A stretch of 11,542 bases of DNA from Nitrospirota bacterium (GTDB lineage: Bacteria; Nitrospirota; Nitrospiria; Nitrospirales; NS-4), in NCBI GenBank assembly GCA_005877855.1, contig VBOF01000043.1, positions 1 through 11,542 of the forward strand, in the 5' to 3' direction. A program made the translations under genes and the position numbers. The notes below the pieces were generated by a model. That model was not told the origin of the DNA, made no database searches, and saw nothing but the letters and a program-made list of their open reading frames with translations. This document shows, in pieces, positions 6,475 to 11,542 of the stretch. Numbering within the stretch: position 1 is the stretch's first letter; each line of letters starts with the position of its first letter.

Positions 6475-6905
6475 TCGTGCAGGTGCTCCAGCAGGCAGAG
6501 GGCCAGGCAACCGAGTTCGCCGGCCGGGTCCATCCGTTGATTCTGACACTGGCGGGTGCGCACACAGACGAGCGCCGGGCGCAGGCGAGTGGAGACGTCC
6601 ACCGGCAAGTCGCCCACCTGGTAGATCAGGACTCGCCCTTCGTCCGTCGCCGACAGGATCAGCAACCGGCGGCGCGCATCGTCTTCGATGACTGCTGCCT
6701 GCGGCGCTTGAGGACCGAGTCGTCCAAGGCGATAGCCGTCCAACGTCCATTGCTGCTTGATCAGGTGGGACGGCGGGCGCAACGCGGTGGGACTCAACCG
6801 GATGTTCAGTTGGAGCGGGTCGAAGGCCTGATCGCCCCCTTGCGCCATGCCGGGAAGAAGACTCACGGCGGCGAGCGTCGCGACCAGAAATGTTCGGAAA
6901 ATCAT
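6471..6905 (-). CDS. Small exported protein of unknown function
   Basis: A 144-residue protein with a typical Sec signal: MIFR, a hydrophobic core FLVATLAAVSLLPG (6-19), then a likely signal peptidase site near AQG (21-23). The mature part has IKQQWTLDGYRLGRLG (49-64) and a strand-rich stretch, ARRRLLILSATDEGRVLIYQVG (77-98). The tail has four cysteines (114, 120, 133, 137) that could form disulfides in the periplasm. I recognise no family. The ATG at 6905 has no Shine-Dalgarno but lies 6 nt below a -10-like box. Its TGA overlaps the GTG of the helicase-like remnant (GTGA), so the two were translationally coupled. The final 30 residues could be altered by decay of the neighbouring gene. Confidence 0.65.
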   Translation of the reverse strand: MIFRTFLVATLAAVSLLPGMAQGGDQAFDPLQLNIRLSPTALRPPSHLIKQQWTLDGYRLGRLGPQAPQAAVIEDDARRRLLILSATDEGRVLIYQVGDLPVDVSTRLRPALVCVRTRQCQNQRMDPAGELGCLALCLLEHLHE

Positions 6906-6911
6906 GCCGTT

Positions 6912-6940
6912 ATTCTAACGAAGCAGACCCGCGATCACAA
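6912..6940 (-). promoter_or_regulatory. Promoter of the exported-protein gene, possibly leaderless
   Basis: On the minus strand, TTGTGA (6940-6935, 4 of 6) and TAGAAT (6917-6912, 5 of 6) are 17 bp apart. Only 6 nt separate the -10 box from the ATG at 6905, so the transcript would start at the initiation codon. It diverges from the rplI promoter, with 11 bp between the two -35 boxes. Confidence 0.5.
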
Positions 6941-6951
6941 GTCGCGGTTCG

Positions 6952-6980
6952 TTGACTTTCACCACTTGCTCCTGTAGTAT
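6952..6980 (+). promoter_or_regulatory. Promoter of the rplI operon
   Basis: TTGACT (6952-6957, 5 of 6) and TAGTAT (6975-6980, 4 of 6) are spaced by 17 bp. The predicted start is near 6987, which leaves a leader of about 24 nt before the rplI ATG. The leader has only a weak AAGAAG in place of a Shine-Dalgarno. Confidence 0.65.
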
Positions 6981-7010
6981 CTGCATTCCTCCCCACAAGA
7001 AGTTGTAGCC

Positions 7011-7493
7011 ATGAAGGTGATTCTGCGAGAGGACGTCCAAGGTGTCGGCAACATAGGGGATATTCTTGAGGTTGCCCCTGGTTATGCCCGCAATTTTCTC
7101 TTTCCCCGGAACAAAGCGGTGGAGGCGACTGGTCGCAGTCTGAAGGCGATCGAACATGCCAAGCGCGTGGTCGGCGAAAAGGCGCGCAAAGAGAAGGCCG
7201 TGCTCGAAGAGGTCGCGAAGAAGGTCGGCGCGATCGCCGTGACGATTCCCGTCCAGGTCGGCAAGGACGACAAACTGTTCGGGGCCGTGACCGCCAAGGA
7301 CATCGCCGAGGCTATTGCGGCTCAAGGGGTCGAGGTGGACAAGCGCAAGATCGAACTAGGCCATCCGATCAAGGAACTCGGCACCGTCTCGGTGCCGGTC
7401 AAGCTCCACTCCCAGGTGACGGCCACGGTGAGCGTGACCGTGGTCAGGGCCGAAGCCTCCGGCGACGCGCCGGCCTCCGGCAAGGAAGGCTAA
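7011..7493 (+). CDS. rplI: 50S ribosomal protein bL9
   Basis: A 160-residue bL9, which binds 23S rRNA near the L1 stalk base and bridges out from the ribosome. The N-terminal domain shows MKVILREDVQGVGNIGD (1-17) and the signature GYARNFLFPRNKA (24-36). A long connecting helix follows at about 41-75. The C-terminal domain spans about 76-148 (KLFGAVTAKDIAEAI, HPIKELGTVSVPVKLH). A 12-residue Ala/Gly/Ser-rich tail extends a little past the usual family length. The ATG is fixed by the conserved N-terminus. The common partners rpsF and rpsR are not beside it; instead it opens the row and is followed 7 nt later by glyA. Confidence 0.97.
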   Translation: MKVILREDVQGVGNIGDILEVAPGYARNFLFPRNKAVEATGRSLKAIEHAKRVVGEKARKEKAVLEEVAKKVGAIAVTIPVQVGKDDKLFGAVTAKDIAEAIAAQGVEVDKRKIELGHPIKELGTVSVPVKLHSQVTATVSVTVVRAEASGDAPASGKEG

Positions 7494-7500
7494 CGCATCC

Positions 7501-8748
7501 ATGCCCAACCCGCTGAAGACGACCGATCCTGAGGTCTACGAGGCCATCCGGAAGGAGGGCCGTCGCCAGCGCGACAAGGTCCTGTTGATCGCGTCGGAGA
7601 ACTTCGCCAGCCCGGCGGTCCTGGCCGCGCAGGGCTCGATCATGACCAACAAGTACGCCGAGGGCTATCCGGGTCGCCGCTACTATGGGGGCTGCCAGTA
7701 CATGGACGTGGTCGAGTCGCTGGCGATCGAGCGCGCCAAGCAGATCTTCGGCGCGGACCACGTGAATGTCCAGCCCCATTCGGGAGCGCAGGCCAACATG
7801 GCCGTCTACTTCACGGTCCTCAAGCCGGGGGACGCGATCCTGGGTATGGATCTGGCCCATGGCGGCCACCTCACTCACGGGAGCCGCGTCAGCTTCTCCG
7901 GCATTCTCTACCGCGCCTATTCCTATGGCGTGGATCGGACCACCGAGCGCATCGATTACGACGCGGTGGGAAAGATGGCTGAAGAATGCCGTCCGCGGCT
8001 GATCGTCGTCGGCGCCAGCGCCTACCCCCGCATCCTCGACTTCCCCAAGTTTCACGAGATCGCCAAAGCGGTCGGAGCCTATCTCATGGTGGACATCGCC
8101 CATATCGCGGGCTTGATCGCCGCCGGCCTGCATCCGAGCCCCATCCCCTATGCCGACTTTGTCACCACCACGACCCACAAGACGCTGCGCGGGCCACGGG
8201 GCGGCATGGTGCTGTGCAAGGCGGAATATGCCAAGGCGCTGGACAAAGCGATCTTCCCCGGTCTCCAAGGGGGGCCGCTGATGCACGTCATTGCCGCCAA
8301 GGCCGTCGCCCTGAAAGAGGCGCTCTCCCCCGGCTTCAAGAAGTACCAGCAACAGGTTGTGGCGAACGCCAAGGCCCTGGCGAGCGGCCTCCAGAAGCGA
8401 GGCCTCCGGATCGTGTCGGGGGGTACGGATACCCATCTGATGCTGGTGGATGTCACGACGAAAGGGATGACCGGCAAGGAAGCCGAAGCGGCCCTGGACG
8501 AGGCGGGCATCACGGTCAACAAGAACGCGATCCCGTTCGATGAGAAGCCGCCGGCCATCGCCAGCGGCATCAGGCTCGGCACGCCGATCGTGACCACGCG
8601 CGGCATGCGGGAGAAGGAGATGGACGAGATCGCCGATGCCATTGACAAGGTCCTCTCGCATCATCAGGATGAGACCGTCAGGCGGCTCGTGCGCTCGCGC
8701 ATGCGCGCCTTGTGCGGGAAGTTCCCGGTCTTTGCAAAGTACCGGTAG
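7501..8748 (+). CDS. glyA: Serine hydroxymethyltransferase
   Basis: A 415-residue PLP enzyme, full length for the family, that interconverts serine and glycine while charging tetrahydrofolate with a one-carbon unit in the cytoplasm. Landmarks are LIASENFASPAV (29-40), NKYAEGYPGRRYYGG (50-64), DLAHGGHLTHG (117-127), VDIAHIAGLIAAGLHP (197-212) and the PLP-lysine block TTTTHKTLRGPRGG, with Lys227 forming the internal aldimine. The start follows rplI by 7 nt, with AAGGAAGG in the rplI tail as ribosome site. nrdR begins 17 nt after the stop. The C-terminus (CGKFPVFAKYR) is normal, so nothing suggests truncation. Confidence 0.98.
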   Translation: MPNPLKTTDPEVYEAIRKEGRRQRDKVLLIASENFASPAVLAAQGSIMTNKYAEGYPGRRYYGGCQYMDVVESLAIERAKQIFGADHVNVQPHSGAQANMAVYFTVLKPGDAILGMDLAHGGHLTHGSRVSFSGILYRAYSYGVDRTTERIDYDAVGKMAEECRPRLIVVGASAYPRILDFPKFHEIAKAVGAYLMVDIAHIAGLIAAGLHPSPIPYADFVTTTTHKTLRGPRGGMVLCKAEYAKALDKAIFPGLQGGPLMHVIAAKAVALKEALSPGFKKYQQQVVANAKALASGLQKRGLRIVSGGTDTHLMLVDVTTKGMTGKEAEAALDEAGITVNKNAIPFDEKPPAIASGIRLGTPIVTTRGMREKEMDEIADAIDKVLSHHQDETVRRLVRSRMRALCGKFPVFAKYR

Positions 8749-8765
8749 GGAGAGGGCGGCCGTCG

Positions 8766-9236
8766 GTGCGATGCCCGTTTTGTAGCCACGTGGAAGACAA
8801 GGTCGTGGACTCGCGGATGGCGAAGGAAGGCGAGGCCATCCGCCGGCGCCGGGAGTGCCTGGGGTGCAAGCGGCGGTTCACCACCTACGAGCGGGTCGAG
8901 GAAGTGCTCCCCATGATCATCAAGAAAGACGGGCGGCGGGAGTCCTTCGACCGGGCCAAGGTGCTGGCCGGCTTGAAGAAAGCCTGTGAGAAACGCCCGA
9001 TCAGCGTGGCGACGCTGGAGGCCGTCGCAGACCGCATCGAGAAGCGAATCCAGGAGCGGGGCGAGGCCGAGGTCCCGTGCCGCGTGGTGGGCGAGGAGGT
9101 CATGTCTGAGCTCCACCAGCTCGATCAGGTCGCGTATGTGCGCTTCGCTTCCGTGTACCGGGAATTCAAAGACGTCGCACAGTTCATGGATGAGGTCAAG
9201 GGACTCCTTCGCGAGCGGGGCGAGGGACAGGCCTAG
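8766..9236 (+). CDS. nrdR: Transcriptional repressor NrdR
   Basis: A 156-residue regulator that represses ribonucleotide reductase genes when its ATP-cone binds dATP. The N-terminal zinc ribbon has Cys3, Cys6, Cys31 and Cys34 (CPFC and CLGC), followed by RRFTTYERVE (36-45). The ATP-cone spans about 49-139 (VIKKDGRRESFDRAK-type start; VAYVRFASVYREFKD at 122-136). The GTG at 8766 is preferred over an upstream ATG at 8712 because it gives the family's MRCPFC start and follows a GGGAGAGGG ribosome site. The upstream frame lies inside glyA. The glyA-nrdR order is common in bacteria. I saw no clear NrdR box in this window, so its targets lie elsewhere. Confidence 0.96.
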   Translation: MRCPFCSHVEDKVVDSRMAKEGEAIRRRRECLGCKRRFTTYERVEEVLPMIIKKDGRRESFDRAKVLAGLKKACEKRPISVATLEAVADRIEKRIQERGEAEVPCRVVGEEVMSELHQLDQVAYVRFASVYREFKDVAQFMDEVKGLLRERGEGQA

Positions 9237-9308
9237 CGCGAGCCCCGCCGCCTTCGTTTCCCGCCTGCGTCAACCGGGCGATCATCCTTCCATGCGGGAG
9301 TGTGTGCG

Positions 9309-10430
9309 ATGCCGGTAAAGAGCAAACCTTCGTCCCGTCCGGACCCGGCCGAACCCCGCGTCACGCACGTGGCCATTATCGGCGCGGGCGCCGGGGGCTC
9401 GGCCCTCCTGACGGTCCTGGCCCCGGACCCGCTGGTTCGCATCGTCGGTGTGGCCGAGATCGATCCCAAGGCTCCGGGCCTGCGCCTGGCCAAACGCTAC
9501 GGCATTCCCGTGACGCGGAACTTCCGCGACCTGCTGAGCGCGGAGGAAGTGGACCTGATCATCGACGTCACCGGCAATCCGGCGGTTGAGGACGCGCTGT
9601 TCGAGCTCGACCGGGTCGGAGTAACCGTGGTCCGCGGAACGAGCGCCAAGTTCATGTGGCAACTCATCGAGGCGCGCGTGCGCTCGAACGCCGAGACCAA
9701 GCGACACCTCAAGAAATTCCAGGAGCTCTCCAAGTTGTACGAAAAGGAGGCCGGCTCCGCCGTCACGGGCGAGCGCAGCCGTATTGCCTGCGAGATCCAT
9801 GACGGGTTGGTCCAGACCTTGGCCGGGATCAATCTCAAACTGGACTTGTGCCGGGAACTCATCTTTTCGGATCCCACCCGCAGCTTTGAGCTGTTGAGCG
9901 ACGCCAAGGCCCAGCTCAAGACGGCCATCGACGAATCACGGCAGGTGATCTTCAACCTCCGTCCGCTCTACTTCGAATCGATGGAGCTGGTGCCGGCGCT
10001 GAAAAATTACCTCAAGTCGTACGAGACGCAATCGCACATCCGGACCGAGTTGGTGTGGTCGGGCGACGAAGCGGCGATGGCACCGACGACCAAGATCGTC
10101 CTGTTCCGGATCATGCAGGAAGCGCTCAGCAACGTCCAAAAGCACGCCAAGGCGGATCGGGCCACGATCACCTTGGCCGTCGTGGAGAGCCGGATCAAAG
10201 GCGCGATCGAGGACAACGGGATCGGGTTCGACGTGGAGGCCATGTCGCAGGATCCGACCAAATGGCAGTCGTTCGGCTTGAAAGGGATTCATGAGCGGGC
10301 TCGCCTGGTCGGGGGCACGGCCCGCGTGGAATCGCGGAAGGGGCAGGGCACTCGCGTGCTCGTCGATATCCCCATCACTCCGGAGGAGGAGCGGCGGCGT
10401 GGAGCGGATCAGGGTCCTGATCGCCGATGA
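9309..10430 (+). CDS. Soluble histidine kinase with an N-terminal NAD(P)-binding Rossmann domain
   Basis: A 373-residue cytoplasmic kinase without membrane helices. Residues 19-118 form a dinucleotide fold: VAIIGAGAGGSALL carries GxGxxG at 25-30. The second strand ends VGVAEID with Glu50 and Asp52, which favours NAD(H) over NADP(H). VDLIIDVTGNPAVEDAL (81-97) resembles homoserine-dehydrogenase or GFO/IDH-type cofactor domains. No dehydrogenase catalytic domain follows. A helical linker (119-150) leads to a NarL-type HisKA_3 domain with phospho-acceptor His164 (IACEIHDGLVQTL). The ATPase domain follows, with N-box Glu271/Asn275, G1 EDNGIGFD (301-308) and G2 FGLKGIHER (322-330), all intact. The ATG at 9309 has GGGAG 8 nt upstream. 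It overlaps its response regulator by 32 nt. A role sensing NAD redox state or level is inferred from the domain layout. Confidence 0.88.
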   Translation: MPVKSKPSSRPDPAEPRVTHVAIIGAGAGGSALLTVLAPDPLVRIVGVAEIDPKAPGLRLAKRYGIPVTRNFRDLLSAEEVDLIIDVTGNPAVEDALFELDRVGVTVVRGTSAKFMWQLIEARVRSNAETKRHLKKFQELSKLYEKEAGSAVTGERSRIACEIHDGLVQTLAGINLKLDLCRELIFSDPTRSFELLSDAKAQLKTAIDESRQVIFNLRPLYFESMELVPALKNYLKSYETQSHIRTELVWSGDEAAMAPTTKIVLFRIMQEALSNVQKHAKADRATITLAVVESRIKGAIEDNGIGFDVEAMSQDPTKWQSFGLKGIHERARLVGGTARVESRKGQGTRVLVDIPITPEEERRRGADQGPDRR

Positions 10431-11070
10431 CCACCGCGTGGTCCGGGAGGGCCTCGCGGCGATCATGCGGGAGAGCGGCGACCTGGAGGTTCTGGGCGAG
10501 GCCCGTGACGGTCAGGAGGCCGTGGAGAAGGCGCGGGAATTACAGCCCGATGTCATCCTGATGGACGTGAGCATGCCCCGCATGAACGGGGTGGAGGCGA
10601 CCCGCGCCATCAAGCGGGAGTCTCCGCACATCGGCATCGTGGCCCTCACGATGTACGATGAGGAGAAATACATTTTCGACCTTGTCCGCGCCGGAGCCAC
10701 GGGCTATCTGCTGAAGGATTCCGACTCGGCGCAGATCATCTCGGCCATCCGGTCGATCTACAAAGGCGAGTCCCTCATCCATCCGTCCGTAGCGAGCAAG
10801 ATCCTTGCGGAGTTCTCTTTGCTGGCGGAAGGGAAGGGCAGGAAGCAGGCCCGGACGGAGCACGACCTGACCGAGCGGGAGATCACCGTGCTGCGCCTGG
10901 TGGCCGACGGGAAAACGAACAAGGAGATCGCCAACGAGCTTGACCTGAGCGAGAAGACCGTCAAGAACCATGTGCGGAACATCTTCCACAAACTACAAGT
11001 CTATGACCGCACGCAAGCCGCCATTTTGGCCATCCGCAAGGGGCTGATTGAGCTCGACCCCAAGCCCTAA
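10399..11070 (+). CDS. NarL/FixJ-type response regulator, partner of the Rossmann-domain kinase
   Basis: A 223-residue DNA-binding response regulator. The receiver domain spans about 4-120, with acidic pair Asp10/Asp11, phospho-acceptor Asp56 (ILMDVSMP), switch Thr84 and Lys106 (YLLKD). A linker with a basic GKGRKQAR stretch follows. A LuxR-type helix-turn-helix then shows LTEREITVLRLVADGKTNKEIA and KTVKNHVRNIFHKL. All active-site residues are present. The GTG at 10399 inside the kinase gene is chosen because the receiver begins at once and GGAGGAGGAG lies 7 nt upstream. The 32-nt overlap with the kinase gene implies translational coupling and a dedicated pair. Its targets are unknown; the repeat-bearing region before lpxC is one nearby candidate. 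Confidence 0.95.
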   Translation: MERIRVLIADDHRVVREGLAAIMRESGDLEVLGEARDGQEAVEKARELQPDVILMDVSMPRMNGVEATRAIKRESPHIGIVALTMYDEEKYIFDLVRAGATGYLLKDSDSAQIISAIRSIYKGESLIHPSVASKILAEFSLLAEGKGRKQARTEHDLTEREITVLRLVADGKTNKEIANELDLSEKTVKNHVRNIFHKLQVYDRTQAAILAIRKGLIELDPKP

Positions 11071-11290
11071 TACCCGTGATTGATCTCCTGTGACAACACA
11101 GCCCTGCGGCCGGAGAAATGCTACAAATGAAGGGTTTTTACAACAGAACTCATTTACAACGGACCTTGAGCGTGGGGTCGAGCAGTCACAAACATTCAAT
11201 AAATCAATGACTTGCTAAACAAGTTTGTGATCTTATCGGTAGGTATTACTCTTGCTAGTCTTATGAAAGCCTGCACCAGTAAGGAGCCTA
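11071..11290 (+). promoter_or_regulatory. AT-rich intergenic region before lpxC with short repeats
   Basis: This 220-nt gap has no gene that I can support. It is much richer in A+T than its flanks. It holds a direct repeat, TTTACAAC, at 11137-11144 and 11153-11160 (16-bp period). It also holds an 8-bp inverted repeat, TCACAAAC (11186-11193) with GTTTGTGA (11223-11230), and a small hairpin ACTTG-CTAAA-CAAGT (11210-11224) in that inverted repeat. No convincing -35/-10 pair stood out, although a promoter for lpxC is expected here. The ribosome site AAGGAG (11281-11286) lies 4 nt before the lpxC ATG. Confidence 0.4.
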
Positions 11291-11542
11291 ATGCGCCAGC
11301 AGCAGACGATTCGAAAGCCGGTAACGTGTACGGGGGTGGGCCTTCACTCCGGGTGCGGGGTGTCGCTGACCCTCACACCAGCCCCGCCCGATACTGGAAT
11401 CGTCTTCATTCGAACGGACCTCAGCGTCAAGCCGAGGATTCCTGCAGTCATCGCCAACGTGCGCCCGACCCTGTTGTCGACGACGATTGGAGTGGACGGC
11501 GTGCAGGTCCAGACCGTCGAGCACCTCCTGGCTGCAGCTGCA
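11291..11542 (+). CDS. lpxC: UDP-3-O-acyl-N-acetylglucosamine deacetylase, N-terminal part
   Basis: The first 84 codons of LpxC, the zinc enzyme that commits UDP-acyl-GlcNAc to lipid A synthesis by removing the N-acetyl group. The visible piece matches the family start: RQQQTIRKPVTCTGVGLHSG (2-21), LTLTPAPPDTGIVFIRTDL (26-44), IPAVIANV (50-57), LLSTTIG (61-67), then TVEHLLAA (75-82), whose Glu-His is the well-known motif holding the first zinc-binding histidine (His78 here, His79 in E. coli). The ATG at 11291 follows AAGGAG. The frame is open to the window edge, so the rest is outside. Its presence implies an outer membrane with lipid A. Confidence 0.95.
   Translation, partial: MRQQQTIRKPVTCTGVGLHSGCGVSLTLTPAPPDTGIVFIRTDLSVKPRIPAVIANVRPTLLSTTIGVDGVQVQTVEHLLAAAA

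Noticed and set aside
7444..8664. Long minus-strand open frame of 406 codons opposite glyA
   Set aside because: It is the mirror of a fully conserved serine hydroxymethyltransferase in GC-rich DNA. Its product is rich in His/Arg/Asp/Gly with no recognisable motif.
8712..8765. Upstream ATG start for nrdR
   Set aside because: It lies inside glyA and adds 18 residues before the conserved MRCPFC start. The GTG at 8766 has a good ribosome site.
9215..9248. GCGGGGC/GCCCCGC inverted repeat across the nrdR stop as a terminator
   Set aside because: The loop is 20 nt and there is no U-run. The next gene follows closely on the same strand, so readthrough is more likely.
11088..11101. CTGTG-ACAA-CACAG hairpin after the response regulator as a terminator
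   Set aside because: The stem is only 5 bp and the following bases are GC-rich rather than T-rich.
1..11542. CRISPR array, insertion sequence, phage or defence system
   Set aside because: I saw no regularly spaced repeats, transposase, integrase or recognised defence genes. The only dispersed repeats are the two palindromes.

Overview
The window looks like a chromosomal stretch of a GC-rich Gram-negative bacterium. lpxC (lipid A synthesis) implies an outer membrane. Housekeeping genes are about two-thirds G+C. The gene content would fit a Nitrospira-like lineage, but that is an impression from gene style and no marker here proves it.

Left part (1-2385, minus strand). A good sigma70-type promoter (2357-2385) drives a tRNA-Leu(CAG). 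It is followed after only 15 nt by a class I methyltransferase-like gene and then by a tryptophanase gene (tnaA), so the three may form one transcript. tnaA ends at a hairpin-rich gap. Beyond it the first 20 codons of another minus-strand gene run off the window.

Middle (2453-6974). A plus-strand three-helix membrane protein of unknown function meets a minus-strand membrane sensor kinase head to head. The kinase has an intact reading frame but has lost the phospho-acceptor histidine and both glycine-rich ATP boxes, and it is visibly poorer in G+C than its neighbours. Two copies of a 28-bp REP-like palindrome (3274-3301 and 5342-5369) bracket it, and each copy supplies the stop codon of the gene running into it. 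The second copy ends a decayed SF1 helicase-like gene, in which the P-loop octapeptide is replaced, one base is missing and the second RecA half is absent. That remnant is overlapped by an upstream gene for a small exported protein.

Right part (6952-11542, plus strand). From a promoter diverging from the exported-protein gene run rplI, glyA, nrdR, a soluble histidine kinase whose input module is an NAD(P)-binding Rossmann domain, and its overlapping NarL-type response regulator. An AT-rich 220-bp region with small repeats then precedes the start of lpxC, which is cut by the window edge. The first five look like one operon joining translation, one-carbon metabolism, deoxynucleotide control and a candidate NAD(P)/redox-sensing two-component system.

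The most interesting items are the Rossmann-kinase fusion, the dead membrane kinase between two palindromes, the helicase remnant, and two promoters placed so that transcription would begin at the start codon (possible leaderless mRNAs).
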